A stretch of DNA of 64,000 nt, taken from the NCBI RefSeq assembly GCF_019134595.1, contig NZ_CP077771.1:835441-899440 (forward strand), read 5' to 3'. Position numbers and translations under genes: made by a program. This DNA comes from Pseudoalteromonas shioyasakiensis (GTDB lineage: Bacteria; Pseudomonadota; Gammaproteobacteria; Enterobacterales; Alteromonadaceae). The number at the start of each line of letters is the position of its first letter. Positions within the stretch are counted from its first letter, which is position 1. The notes below the pieces were generated by a model, which was not told the origin of the DNA, ran no database searches, and was given only the letters and a program-made list of their open reading frames with translations. Of the stretch, positions 29,446-38,814 are shown in pieces.

Positions 29446-29473
29446 AATTTAAAATGTACGCCTCTTGCGTACA
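29446..29473 (-). terminator. weak terminator-like hairpin between the barrel gene and the giant gene
   Basis: TGTACGC (29455-29461) and GCGTACA (29467-29473) pair around a 5-base loop; on the minus strand TTTTAAATT follows. It lies 12 bases past the stop of the outer-membrane barrel gene and may only partly stop transcription into the giant gene. Confidence 0.4.
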
Positions 29474-29484
29474 TCGATAATGGG

Positions 29485-30159
29485 TTAGTCGAAGTAATAT
29501 CTTGCGCCAATTGAGAGCATCGAAGCATCAGTTGAATCCAGCGCTGCATGGTCGTAACTTAGAAAAATCTGGGTATTTTTAAAGAGGTCAAAACTTGCTT
29601 CAACGCCATAGGTGACACTGTTACCACTGCGTTTTGCTTTAACTAACTGTGAGGAATCTGCTTGATATTGGTAATCTTGGTGCCAATCTAAATACCCCAC
29701 TTTAGCTGTCAGCGATATTTCTTTGGTAATTGGCCAAGACGCTAACAGTGATATTTGCGGCCCAGTTGCTGATTCCGGGTAAACTTGTTTCATGGTGCTG
29801 TTAAAGTTATCTAAGTCGGTGACTTCGCCAGTAAAACTAAAATGTCTCTCACCAAAATCTACATAACCAACTTGCAGTGAATAGATTGCATTGAATTTAT
29901 AACCGATTGCAGCTTGGTAACCCGTATCCGAGTCTTTAACCGAAATAGAATCAATCAAGGTCCCTTGTTCATTGAGTGATGATTTTAGGCTTTTTGTGCT
30001 AATGTCTGTGGAGGCTGAGCCTATTTGCCCAGAAACAAACCAACCTGTTTGTTCAGCTTTACTCTGTTGACTACAAAATAGAGACCCAGCAAATAGAATG
30101 ACTGTCGCAGACTTAAGAACAAAACCATTTTGACTAGTGGAAAAGTATGAAGCTTTCAA
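29485..30159 (-). CDS. outer-membrane beta-barrel protein (small, OmpA/OmpW-like)
   Basis: 224 residues with a signal peptide (FVLKSATVILFAGSLFCSQQSKAEQ). Alternating strands such as GWFVSGQIGSA, DTGYQAAIGYKFNAIYSLQVGYVDFGE, ISLTAKVGYLDWHQDYQYQ and a terminal aromatic strand SIGARYYFD are typical of eight-stranded barrels. The start is a TTG, preceded by AGAGG; there is no in-frame ATG near it. It lies upstream of the giant surface gene on the same strand with 123 bases between, so the two may share regulation, and the barrel might help anchor or display surface material. That last point is inference. Confidence 0.8.
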   Translation of the reverse strand: MKASYFSTSQNGFVLKSATVILFAGSLFCSQQSKAEQTGWFVSGQIGSASTDISTKSLKSSLNEQGTLIDSISVKDSDTGYQAAIGYKFNAIYSLQVGYVDFGERHFSFTGEVTDLDNFNSTMKQVYPESATGPQISLLASWPITKEISLTAKVGYLDWHQDYQYQADSSQLVKAKRSGNSVTYGVEASFDLFKNTQIFLSYDHAALDSTDASMLSIGARYYFD

Positions 30160-30432
30160 AGTGGAGACCTCTTTAACAGGTTAATTGTTGTTGCAACGAA
30201 TCCACTGTTAATTACGAACATCCACTTTGTACATGCCATTTACATTAGATTAAAATCCTACCCATTCTAATGGGAAAATTCTGATTCAAGGTGGGTATGT
30301 GAAAATTCCGACAGTCTTTGTTATTAGTTCCGAGAAAGAACCTTTGTATGACTTGAATAGCAATTAGGGACTAGTACAGCTAAATTTATACCCTTAGGTA
30401 TTTAATGCTTTTGAGCGAGAGTTAATTTTTTA
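30160..30432. other. divergent upstream region with short dyads and a possible 22-codon leader frame
   Basis: Between the barrel gene and the frameshifted barrel gene. It contains a direct repeat of TCCACT near 30203 and 30225, CCCAT-TCTA-ATGGG (30261-30274), and TACCCA/TGGGTA arms about 23 bases apart. A GTG frame at 30299-30367 (22 codons, preceded by AAGGTGGG) encodes a short peptide that may be a leader or a gene remnant. Promoters in both directions are expected here. Confidence 0.3.
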
Positions 30433-31409
30433 ATGAATAACAAGGTCATATCGTATTTAACTGTTTGCATAATGATGACGTGTGTGTTTTGCGCGAGCAG
30501 CTATGCAAACCCAACCAAGCAACTCGAAACTGCATTTGCAACGTCGTTAGTTTTAACTGATGGTGACAGTATTACCTTAGGTATAGGTGACTTTGATCCA
30601 CAAACACTGTTTGACCTGCAACATGCCAATAGAGATGAAGACAGTATCGCGCTTAGAAAAAAGCTCAGACTCTACAGTATTCCTTACACTTGGCAGCTTG
30701 ATGAGCCTATTTATCAACACAAACTTAGTCTTACTGGTAGGGTAAGCTATTTGAATCAATCAGATTTCATTTCGTTATTTGATAATGTGGCTGACGACTA
30801 CATTTCAGAAACGGTATATAACGGCATGATCGGCTTTAATGCCGAAAAGCTCTTGGCTCTAAATGGTCATATCAATTTGGCTTTAACACTCACTACTTAC
30901 ATTACAACAATGACTATGAGTATAACTCTCCCGAGTCTAGACGTAACTTCAAGCCTTTAGCTGAAAATCTTTACACCAACCTCAATAGTAATGCACTGGT
31001 GTTAAACCCAAATGCGACCATGATCTATCGCTTACCTAGGCGCTGGGGCTATTACGAGTACAAGCTTAACTTCAATTACTACTATGGCTGGGCACTCTCT
31101 CACCCTGATGGGATAAGCAATGCAGCACCCGAAACATGGCGCACACTCAATGGTATTAAAGCTAAATTTAACATGTTCAAAATAGGGCTTTTTGAGCAAG
31201 CTTTTTACATCAAAGGCCAGCGAATCGATTTAGGCGGCGATAGTCGCGTAGCCTTTGGGACCGATCACTTTTATGAATACGGTATCGGCTTTTTATGGGA
31301 TAGTAGGAAGTGGACCTCGTGGTTTGACAACTTTGGTATCGGCATTAACATTCACAACGGTAGTAGCCTCGATGGTGCTGCTATTGTCTTGTACTTTAAC
31401 GAAATTTAA
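30433..31409 (+). pseudogene. solitary outer-membrane autotransporter-like beta-barrel protein, broken by a one-base frameshift
   Basis: Two frames of one gene. The first (30433-30960, 175 codons) has a signal peptide and the family start TKQLETAFATSLVLTDGDSITLGIGDFDPQ; it loses homology after INLAL. The second frame, open from about 30880 through YLHYNNDYEYNSPESRRNFK to 31409, carries the rest of the barrel (WGYYEYKLNFNYYYGWAL, RIDLGGDSRVAFGTDHFYEYGIGFLW) and the C-terminal strand AAIVLYFNEI. The span is 977 bases; adding one base gives 326 codons, so a single-base deletion near 30880-30895 explains it. Either the gene is inactive, phase-varies, or this is a sequencing error; the rest is well kept, so any mutation is recent. 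Confidence 0.82.
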
Positions 31410-31482
31410 TACTACTTTATAAAGAAAAAACTTTTAAACAGACTATATTCTTAGACATAATCAAAATTCATGGAAGATTTAT

Positions 31483-33219
31483 ATGAAACATCACCTCGCA
31501 ATCGCTTGTTCATTACTTGCCTTAACGGCTTGTGATAAAACCCCAGAACAAACAACTAAAACGCTACCACTGCAAGTAAGTGCAGCAGATACCATTTATT
31601 ATGGTGGTGATATTCTTACAATGACTGGCGATGAACCAGAGTATGTGCAAGCAATCGCAACGCAAGGAGAAAAAATCATTTTTGTGGGTGATAAAAACAA
31701 AGCGCTTGAGCATAAGTTTGGCAAAACAAAGCTAGTTGATCTACAAGGTAAAACCTTAATGCCAGGCTTTGTTGATGGCCATAGCCATGTCTATGGTGTT
31801 GGTTTGCAAGCCATGGTAGCCAATGTATTACCTAGCCCAGATGGTGATGCTAATACCGTTGAGCAAATCGTTAATATTCTCACCGCCGCACAAAATAACC
31901 CTGACTACATCACATTTATTGAAAAAACGGGTGCTATTTTAGGCTTTGGTTACGATGATGCTGAGCTTGATAGATACCCGACTAAAATGGACCTAGACCG
32001 CGTTAGCACCGAAAAGCCAGTCATTATTATTCATACCTCTGGGCACTTAAGTGTTGCAAACAGTAAAGCCTTAGCAATGGCCGGCATCGACGAAAACACA
32101 GACAATCCTGACGGTGGGCTAATTCGTCGTATGGCCAATTCACAAGAACCCAATGGGGTGCTCGAAGAAAACGCGCACTTTGGTTTACTGTTTAAACTCA
32201 TGCAGTCGTTTGATCCTGACTTACAAGATTTAATGCTGCAAGAAGGGCAAAATCTCTACACAAAATACGGCTACACCACAGCACAAGAAGGACGAACAAC
32301 TCAAGAAGCCTATGATTCGATGGTAAGATCATCCAAAGCGGATAAATTTATCATTGATGTGGTTGCCTATGCCGATATGGCTACCAGTAGCAGCTTTATG
32401 GACTCAAGCTATAATAGCAAAAACTACACGAATCATTTTCGTATTGGTGGTGTAAAACTTAACTTTGATGGCTCACCACAAGGGAAAACCGCTTGGTTAT
32501 CTCATCCATACTTAAAAGCACCCGAAGGCCAAGAGCAAGGCTATGCAGGCTACCCTACTTTTAATGATGAACAAGCTTATCAGTATATTGAAACGGCCTT
32601 TGCCAATGGCTGGCAAGTGATGACTCATGCAAATGGTGATGCCGCCATTGAGCAATTTTTAAATGCTGTTGAAAATGCCAATAAAAAGCTTGGTAAAAAA
32701 GACCGCCGCCCTGTACTGATTCATGGTCAAACTATTCGTCAAGATCAGGTAAACCGTCTTAAAGAATTAGGCATATTTCCATCGCTCTTCCCAATGCATA
32801 CCTTTTATTGGGGCGACTGGCATGTAAATTCGGTACTTGGTCACCCCCGTGCCGATTTTATTTCGCCCACTCATGCGGTTCGCAAACAAGGATTAATGTT
32901 CAGCACCCATCATGATGCGCCTGTAGCTCTGCCAAACGCACTGCGTGTATTAGATGCAACAGTGAACCGCACGACCCGAACAGATCAGGTCTTAGGCCCA
33001 GAACAACGCGTTTCTGTGTATACTGCACTACAAGCAATGACGACATGGCCTGCGTATCAACACTTTGAAGAAAACTCAAAAGGGCAATTAAAACAAGGGA
33101 TGCAAGCAGATTTAATTATCCTTGATAACAACCCGTTGAAAATAAAGCCTGCAGAGCTACATAACTTGCAAGTGGTAGAAACCATCAGCCGTGGTAAAAC
33201 CGTCTACAGAATAAATTAA
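31483..33219 (+). CDS. amidohydrolase family 3 (YtcJ-like) lipoprotein
   Basis: 578 residues with a lipobox (SLLALTAC, Cys16), so it is a lipid-anchored envelope enzyme. Amidohydrolase features: ADTIYYGGDILTM and LMPGFVDGHSHVYG (HxH metal ligands), FDGSPQGKTAWLS, VMTHANGDAAIEQ, PVLIHGQTI, STHHDAPVALPN (metal aspartate) and the C-terminal GQLKQGMQADLIILDNNPLK. It hydrolyses an amide or related bond; the substrate cannot be read. It is followed after 19 bases by a phosphatase-like gene with its own AAGGAG, so the two form a unit. Confidence 0.9.
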   Translation: MKHHLAIACSLLALTACDKTPEQTTKTLPLQVSAADTIYYGGDILTMTGDEPEYVQAIATQGEKIIFVGDKNKALEHKFGKTKLVDLQGKTLMPGFVDGHSHVYGVGLQAMVANVLPSPDGDANTVEQIVNILTAAQNNPDYITFIEKTGAILGFGYDDAELDRYPTKMDLDRVSTEKPVIIIHTSGHLSVANSKALAMAGIDENTDNPDGGLIRRMANSQEPNGVLEENAHFGLLFKLMQSFDPDLQDLMLQEGQNLYTKYGYTTAQEGRTTQEAYDSMVRSSKADKFIIDVVAYADMATSSSFMDSSYNSKNYTNHFRIGGVKLNFDGSPQGKTAWLSHPYLKAPEGQEQGYAGYPTFNDEQAYQYIETAFANGWQVMTHANGDAAIEQFLNAVENANKKLGKKDRRPVLIHGQTIRQDQVNRLKELGIFPSLFPMHTFYWGDWHVNSVLGHPRADFISPTHAVRKQGLMFSTHHDAPVALPNALRVLDATVNRTTRTDQVLGPEQRVSVYTALQAMTTWPAYQHFEENSKGQLKQGMQADLIILDNNPLKIKPAELHNLQVVETISRGKTVYRIN

Positions 33220-33238
33220 ATACTTTTCAAGGAGTAAC

Positions 33239-33757
33239 ATGAATAAGTTTATACAATTAGCCTGTGCTGCGCTGCTGTCATTTTCAGCATTAGCAACACA
33301 AACAGCTGCTACGAAACTAGATATTTTAAATCTTAAGGCGCAGTCTGAGCATGTATTAACCTCAGGGCAGCCAAATCAAACAGATTTTGCCAAGTTAAAA
33401 CAACTTGGTATTGTGAACATCATCAACCTTCGCGGTGATAACGAAACGAATTGGTCTGAGCAAGATTTAGTCACTGAGCTTGGTATGAACTATTACCATA
33501 TTCCTGTGCAATCTAAAGCTGATATTACCATTGAAAATGCCACGAAGCTTCAGGCCTTACTCAATGAGCACCAACAGCAAACCACCTTACTTCACTGTGC
33601 GAGCAGCAACCGTGTTGGCGCTCTTGTAGCGTTATACAATGCCATAACCTTGGAAAAGCCAATTGATGAAGCTGTCGAGATTGGTAAGCAATGGGGCTTA
33701 AAGAGCCTTGAAGGAGTGGTAAGAAGTAAAGTAAACGAAGAAGTTGGTCAGCTATAA
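33239..33757 (+). CDS. exported DUF442/beta-lactamase-hydrolase-like phosphatase
   Basis: 172 residues with a signal peptide (LACAALLSFSALA). The body matches the small tyrosine-phosphatase-like family: EHVLTSGQPNQTDFAKLKQLGIVNIINLRGDNE, YYHIPVQSKADITIE and the active-site loop LLHCASSNRVGAL. The loop is C-x4-R, one residue shorter than the C-x5-R of classical phosphatases, as is usual in this family. Strong AAGGAG ribosome site. Secretion beside an amidohydrolase lipoprotein suggests a shared periplasmic task, not identified. Confidence 0.8.
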   Translation: MNKFIQLACAALLSFSALATQTAATKLDILNLKAQSEHVLTSGQPNQTDFAKLKQLGIVNIINLRGDNETNWSEQDLVTELGMNYYHIPVQSKADITIENATKLQALLNEHQQQTTLLHCASSNRVGALVALYNAITLEKPIDEAVEIGKQWGLKSLEGVVRSKVNEEVGQL

Positions 33758-33967
33758 GCTGACCAATTTTGCTCTGCACATCATCACTATTAAGCAATTC
33801 AGCTGTCACCTTCGCTACATAAAGTTACATTTGTAATAACTGAAACATTTCATTAAAAACAGCAAGTTAAGTATAATTTATGTGTATTTAAATAATACAT
33901 GTAATATGCATTCTGTGCGAATTTAGCCCAGCACAGTTTTGCTAAATAATTTTGGGCAAGGAAAATA

Positions 33968-34516
33968 ATGTCAATAATAAAAACAACTTCAGTTTTATTT
34001 GTAACTTTATTAGCAACTGGCTGTGCCAATAAAGTACATACTTACTCAACTTCAACTGAAAACACGATGAAACTTAGAAGTGTTTCAAAATCAGGATTAA
34101 AATCAAAAGTAGGTGATTTTACAGACTCAGAAAGAGAAGAAAGTAAGGTAATGTGCAGGTTAGCCACACCTATAGGGACACCTGAAGGGAAAACATTCGC
34201 AACTTACATACGAGATTCAATACTCTCTGAGATGGTGGTTGCAGATTTATATGATGAAGCATCTGTAAGTACAATCACCGCCAATTTGAATGACATATAC
34301 GGAAGCACAGTGATTGGTAATGCCTACTGGGAATTTGATATGTCACTAAGATCTTCAAACGGAAATGGGTTTGACATCAAATCACGATATGATTACGAAT
34401 CAAGTTACACAGCTGCATCAGCTTGCTCAGAGATGCAGCGTTCATTTGTACCAGCAGTTCAGAAGTTAAACTCTGAAATATTTGCACACCCTGACTTTAA
34501 TAAACTTCTTAATTAA
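33968..34516 (+). CDS. lipoprotein of unknown function
   Basis: 182 residues with a lipobox (FVTLLATGC, Cys19). The remainder has no recognised domain; it is Ser/Thr-rich with two or three cysteines (VMCRLATPIGTPEG, ASACSEM) that could form a disulfide. A 210-base upstream region without genes separates it from the phosphatase gene. It is probably a single-gene unit and ends at a shared hairpin. Confidence 0.75.
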   Translation: MSIIKTTSVLFVTLLATGCANKVHTYSTSTENTMKLRSVSKSGLKSKVGDFTDSEREESKVMCRLATPIGTPEGKTFATYIRDSILSEMVVADLYDEASVSTITANLNDIYGSTVIGNAYWEFDMSLRSSNGNGFDIKSRYDYESSYTAASACSEMQRSFVPAVQKLNSEIFAHPDFNKLLN

Positions 34517-34529
34517 ATACTTATATTTA

Positions 34530-34549
34530 GAGGCAACTAATGTTGCCTC
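34530..34549. terminator. hairpin between converging lipoprotein and DUF5916 genes
   Basis: GAGGCAAC and GTTGCCTC pair perfectly around TAAT. T-runs on either side are poor (ATTAAAG; TAAATATAAG), so it is a weak terminator for both strands. Confidence 0.5.
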
Positions 34550-34557
34550 ATTAAAGA

Positions 34558-36804
34558 TTAAAGCTGCCATGCATAGCTTAGCTTAGTGAAGAAGGTACGT
34601 TGATCACGCTCAAGGTTCTTCAATGAATCATCTTGATACCCTTTATCAGAATACCCTAAATAAAACAGTGTCTGCGAGTTAATTTTATACGAGTACACTA
34701 GCTGACTACCATAATCGCGGTTAGTTTGGCTTACATCAAATCGATAAGCTTCGTTGTTTCGATCGACATCTTCAAACTGCAAAACGAGTTTCAGCATTGA
34801 ACGCATATTAAATTTATAATAAACACGTAGATCCGTTAAGTTAGCAGTATAAACACGCTCATTTTGCTCGTTATCTAGATAGCTGTAGCTGTGCTCTAGT
34901 TGCACCTGCCAATGATCGTTTATATCCCACGTCATCTCAGGCTCAATGCGTACCATAGTACCTAGAGCTACATTGCTGTAATCAATTTTACTGCCATATT
35001 GAGCATACAATAAAAAGCTAATGTCACGAATGGGTCTAAAACCCCCGTATATATAGCCTATGTTTTGATTAAAGAACTCACCGGCATAAAACTCATTACG
35101 ATGAATAAAGCCAATTTCTGTTTGTGACTGCATCTTACCTTTAAAGGTAAAAAAGCCATCATATTCTTCTTCGAGTAGGTCGCCATTTTGCGCCCATGTT
35201 TTATCCCACTCAGCATTGTAGCTGTACTCGGTGATTGCATCATCAGCATTACGATACCAAGTTTGTCCACCACCTAATTGTACTTGTTCGTAATCAACTT
35301 TAGCTTGGTAACCTAAATCTGAACGGTATTCTTTACCTATATTTTCGTAATTAGCATAGACTTCGTAATCACGCTTAGTTCTTGTGAATTCAATAGCATA
35401 AGCCTGATCTGATTGATTTTTATCAACGCCATAATAATCAACTAAAAATTCTGAGTTAGTGGTATCTGTACTTGCTACTTGGTACTGCAAACTATCTGAT
35501 TGATTGAACCAGTAACTGCCATCTAAAGATAAAACCGTATTGTGGTAATCATCATTTTCACGGTGGGTGCTCATCACACCAATTGTGCCTTTTTGGCCAA
35601 CATCAAACTGATAACGCCCTGCTACTGCCTGTGTTTTATCTGCCAGATTAGCAAAGCCCGAGCCTTGATTCGTCGGAAGTAAGACACTGGTATTCTGATC
35701 GTCAGCGTACATAAAGCCATAGCTGTGCGCGCCGGTTTTACCTGTTAATTTTAAACCCACATCAGGTTCAGCAATCATTCGCGTATATAAAAGCTCTAGT
35801 TGGCTGGTATTAAAGTAAGAGGCGCCATCTAAAAAGAATGGACGCTTTTCAGCATAATAAATTGAGTAAGTAGTATTTACATCAAGCTCAAGTGAATCTG
35901 CCTCGACCTGCGAAAAGTCAGGATTAATGGTGGCATTAATAACCGCATCTTGCGTTACCCCCCAACGTAAGTCCAAGCCCGCTTCAGTATCAATATCGCC
36001 ATTTTGCCAATCACCCGGCACTGTATCTTTGGTATCATGGCGAAGCGCCGTTAAAGTGGGCGTAAGCTGAATATTTTGGCTTTCTGTCATGTTGGCAAAG
36101 CCTGTGAGTTTATCAAACTGGCAAAAGCTACATTTTACATCTCGGTCAAAACCAACATTCGACATTTGATAATACACATCACGCGGATAATTTCGCCAAA
36201 CTGCAAAACTCCACGTTAACTCTGTTTGATCTTTTGGAAAGCGAAGTGCAGTGAATGGAATACGCATTTCAACAACATAACCGTCGTCGGTAATTTGCCC
36301 TGCACTATCCCAAATGGCGTCCCATGATGGATCTTCCACCCAATCATCAATATCAGTCATGCGCATATCACCTTGCGCACCCAATGGGTTTACATAAAAC
36401 TCATAGCCTGTTCGTTCATCATTGAAGGTATCAATCATTAAGGCAACATTGTCGTCTTGCCAAAGTGTGTCGCGATCTCGAAGAGCGGCACGAATTTGCG
36501 AAGGGTCATTATCTTTTGCAATAAAACCAACATACAAGAATTTACCATCTTCATACATGTAAGCATCGGTTTGCACGAGCGGCGTGCCTTTTTCGGTTGG
36601 TTCATTTTGATATTTTAGTGGCACTTTTGTGGCGTATTGCCAATGCGACTCATCCATCACACCATCAACGCTAATAGACTCTTTAATATGAGCAAGTGAA
36701 AACTCTGCTTTATCAAATGCATTGGCAGAAAAAGGCACACAGGCAACACTAAGTAAAAAAGTAGGGGCGATTATTTTATTTATTATTCTTTTTAAGTACT
36801 GCAT
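34558..36804 (-). CDS. DUF5916 protein with N-terminal CBM9-like domain
   Basis: About 748 residues with a signal peptide (PTFLLSVACVPFSANA). Residues about 40-230 resemble a carbohydrate-binding family-9-like domain (VDGVMDESHWQYATKVPL, VGFIAKDNDPSQIRAALRDRD, WQDDNVALMIDTFNDERTGYEFYVNPLG). The rest is DUF5916, strand-rich and ending in an aromatic pattern suggestive of an outer-membrane barrel (FFTKLSYAWQL): LDLRWGVTQDAVINATINPDFSQVEADSLELDVNTTYSIYYAEKRPFFLDG is its signature. The frame opens at a GTG (36822); the ATGs at 36810 and 36804 are in frame and no ribosome site decides among them. Function unknown; a surface glycan or peptide-related role is guessed in this family. Confidence 0.85.
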   Translation of the reverse strand: MQYLKRIINKIIAPTFLLSVACVPFSANAFDKAEFSLAHIKESISVDGVMDESHWQYATKVPLKYQNEPTEKGTPLVQTDAYMYEDGKFLYVGFIAKDNDPSQIRAALRDRDTLWQDDNVALMIDTFNDERTGYEFYVNPLGAQGDMRMTDIDDWVEDPSWDAIWDSAGQITDDGYVVEMRIPFTALRFPKDQTELTWSFAVWRNYPRDVYYQMSNVGFDRDVKCSFCQFDKLTGFANMTESQNIQLTPTLTALRHDTKDTVPGDWQNGDIDTEAGLDLRWGVTQDAVINATINPDFSQVEADSLELDVNTTYSIYYAEKRPFFLDGASYFNTSQLELLYTRMIAEPDVGLKLTGKTGAHSYGFMYADDQNTSVLLPTNQGSGFANLADKTQAVAGRYQFDVGQKGTIGVMSTHRENDDYHNTVLSLDGSYWFNQSDSLQYQVASTDTTNSEFLVDYYGVDKNQSDQAYAIEFTRTKRDYEVYANYENIGKEYRSDLGYQAKVDYEQVQLGGGQTWYRNADDAITEYSYNAEWDKTWAQNGDLLEEEYDGFFTFKGKMQSQTEIGFIHRNEFYAGEFFNQNIGYIYGGFRPIRDISFLLYAQYGSKIDYSNVALGTMVRIEPEMTWDINDHWQVQLEHSYSYLDNEQNERVYTANLTDLRVYYKFNMRSMLKLVLQFEDVDRNNEAYRFDVSQTNRDYGSQLVYSYKINSQTLFYLGYSDKGYQDDSLKNLERDQRTFFTKLSYAWQL

Positions 36805-36953
36805 AAACATCCATTTAGACACTGACGCGTTAGAAACGCTACTTGACTGATTTCAAAGCGATTGTAATTCAGCAAGGTACATTTGTTAATCTAATTTTCA
36901 ATTTTAAGTCATAAAATTTAACAAAATACTCCATTTGTACTAATAAAAGAGCC

Positions 36954-36991
36954 AAAAAAGCCCCATTGCCAAACAGCAATGGGGCTTTTTT
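36954..36991. terminator. strong bidirectional terminator after rhlE
   Basis: GCCCCATTGC and GCAATGGGGC pair around CAAACA, with A6 before and T6 after. It lies 22 bases beyond the rhlE stop on the minus strand and so isolates rhlE from the DUF5916 gene. Confidence 0.92.
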
Positions 36992-37013
36992 ATACGTTTG
37001 TTATCGAAATCTA

Positions 37014-38315
37014 TTACTTTTTAAGGCTTAATTTATTGCCTTTCAAAGATTTGCGAACATTTGCGATACGTGAACGATTCTTCGCACGCGCTTCACCCGT
37101 TGCCTGACCTGAAACCTTATTTGTACGGCTACGGCGTAAATGCGACGGCTTTTTACCAATTTTATCAATCAGTACTTCACGACTACTTACTTCGTAACCT
37201 GGTAAAACAACACGCTTGATGCGCTGTCCGATAAGCTTTTCGATATCGAATAAAGTGTTTTCTTCCTCACGGCTGACAAACGAAATTGCTTGGCCCGGCT
37301 TACCAGCACGACCTGTACGGCCGATACGATGAACGTAGTCTTCTGCAAGCCAAGGCAAGTCGATGTTGATCACACGTGGTAACCCTTCAATATCAATACC
37401 ACGGGCAGCCACTTCGGTTGCGACCAGTACGCGAACTTTACCTTCTTTAAACTCACGTAAAGCGCGGCGGCGGTTACCTTGGGTTTTATCACCATGACAA
37501 ACAACCGCTGGAATACCATCAAGGTTAAGCTCTTTTACAAGCTCATCAGCGGTTTCTTTCATGTTTACGAAAACAAGTACTTGCTGCCAGTTTTTCTTAC
37601 CAATCAATTCAGATAAAAGCTCTTGCTTACGGCGCTCTTCAACTGGATAAACAACGTGTTGCACTGTTTCTGCGGTACTGTTTGTTTGATCGACACGAAT
37701 AATTTCAGGCTGCTTTAGTACTTTACTCGCAAATTGTTTAATTGCAGCAGGGAAAGTGGCAGAGAACAACAAGATTTGACGCGCTTCATCACAGCCATTA
37801 ATAACAGTTTGCATATCGCTGATAAAGCCCATGTCTAGCATACGGTCAGCTTCATCAAGCACTAAATGCTTAACATTAGCTAAGCTGATGTTACCTAAAC
37901 GAAGATGATCAAGTAAGCGCCCTGGCGTTGCAACCACGATGTCGACACCTGCTTTCAAATCATTAGCTTGACCCGCTAGATTGATACCACCAAACAAGCA
38001 CACTGTTTTGAGTTCAGTGTATTTTGCAAACGCTTTAAAATTATTTGCGATTTGCTCAGCTAACTCGCGAGTAGGTGCAAGCACTAATGCGCTTGGTGCA
38101 TTATTTTCACTAACCGCTGATTCTGATAATTTTTGGATAAGTGGTAAAGCAAATGCGGCGGTTTTACCCGTGCCTGTTTGCGCACTAACAAGTACGTCTT
38201 TGCCTTTTCTTACCGCAGGAATTGCACTACGTTGAACGGGAGTAAGCGTTTCGAAATTAAGCTCTTCTAATGCCTGTAAAAGCTCAGAAGAAAAACTAAA
38301 TGATTTAAAATTCAT
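37014..38315 (-). CDS. rhlE: DEAD-box RNA helicase, RhlE type
   Basis: 433 residues with all helicase motifs: the Q motif (FETLTPVQRSAIPAV), AQTGTGKTAAFALP, APTRELAEQI, VATPGRLLDHL, VLDEADRMLDMGF, LFSATFP, VATEVAARGIDIEGL and HRIGRTGRAGKPG. The C-terminal tail is basic (RRSRTNKVSGQATG, then KNRSRI), for RNA binding. RhlE-type enzymes remodel ribosome assembly intermediates and help mRNA decay in the cold. It lies 67 bases downstream of the polyene operon on the same strand but has its own -10-like TATAAT and a strong terminator, so it is likely a separate unit. Confidence 0.93.
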   Translation of the reverse strand: MNFKSFSFSSELLQALEELNFETLTPVQRSAIPAVRKGKDVLVSAQTGTGKTAAFALPLIQKLSESAVSENNAPSALVLAPTRELAEQIANNFKAFAKYTELKTVCLFGGINLAGQANDLKAGVDIVVATPGRLLDHLRLGNISLANVKHLVLDEADRMLDMGFISDMQTVINGCDEARQILLFSATFPAAIKQFASKVLKQPEIIRVDQTNSTAETVQHVVYPVEERRKQELLSELIGKKNWQQVLVFVNMKETADELVKELNLDGIPAVVCHGDKTQGNRRRALREFKEGKVRVLVATEVAARGIDIEGLPRVINIDLPWLAEDYVHRIGRTGRAGKPGQAISFVSREEENTLFDIEKLIGQRIKRVVLPGYEVSSREVLIDKIGKKPSHLRRSRTNKVSGQATGEARAKNRSRIANVRKSLKGNKLSLKK

Positions 38316-38352
38316 GCTGTATAACCTGCGGCCATCATATCAAGGGTCGCAA

Positions 38353-38358
38353 ATTATA
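38353..38358 (-). promoter_or_regulatory. -10-like TATAAT upstream of rhlE
   Basis: A perfect TATAAT (minus strand) preceded by TG lies 38 bases before the rhlE ATG. The -35 region is poor. It suggests an independent rhlE promoter and a short 5' leader. Confidence 0.45.
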
Positions 38359-38382
38359 CAGAAAAAAAATGACTTTAGTTAG

Positions 38383-38814
38383 TTATAACTTAACTAAAGT
38401 GCCTTTTAATGCCACGCCAGCAACAAATGTACCCGCACCACATTGATATTCTGTTTGGCTAACAAACTCACGTTTTTTGTAATACGACTGAATATTTACA
38501 ACTGCATTCATGCCTTCACGAACAGCACGCTCTTGTAATGCTTTTAAAGCACTAAGCATTACCCACTCACACGCTTCTCGGTCAGTTTTATTAAATGCGT
38601 TGGTTTTCTTATTTGTGATCACTTCACCATAATTGGTTTTAATGCTGTTATGACTTTGATCAGCAAAATACAGCGGAATATCTAACAGCGCTTGTTTAGC
38701 TTTGCTAGTTTCAAGTAGTGCTTGTACAGGTAGCGTTTGTATATCATCACGTGCAAAACTGTTTGCTGAAAACAAACAAACTGCTAAAACACATGCAAGG
38801 GTCAATAACTTCAT
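38383..38814 (-). CDS. small exported protein at the end of the aryl-polyene operon (often misnamed excinuclease)
   Basis: 143 residues with a signal peptide (LACVLAVCLFSANSFA). The C-terminal half (REACEWVMLSALKALQERAVREGMNAVVNIQSYY, then CGAGTFVAGVALKGTLVKL) resembles the YbjQ-like fold that binds metal or assembles into rings. Homologues beside polyene clusters are labelled excinuclease ATPase subunit, but no ATPase motif is present. It follows the MipA/OmpV gene without a gap (ATG immediately after TAA), so it is the last gene of the operon; a role in pigment export or envelope placement is inference. Confidence 0.7.
   Translation of the reverse strand: MKLLTLACVLAVCLFSANSFARDDIQTLPVQALLETSKAKQALLDIPLYFADQSHNSIKTNYGEVITNKKTNAFNKTDREACEWVMLSALKALQERAVREGMNAVVNIQSYYKKREFVSQTEYQCGAGTFVAGVALKGTLVKL

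Noticed and set aside
30433..31409. Two separate small genes
   Set aside because: The two frames join into one known barrel family with a one-base shift; the second frame has no start or ribosome site of its own.
38383..38814. Excinuclease subunit
   Set aside because: No ATPase or UvrA motif; a small exported protein.
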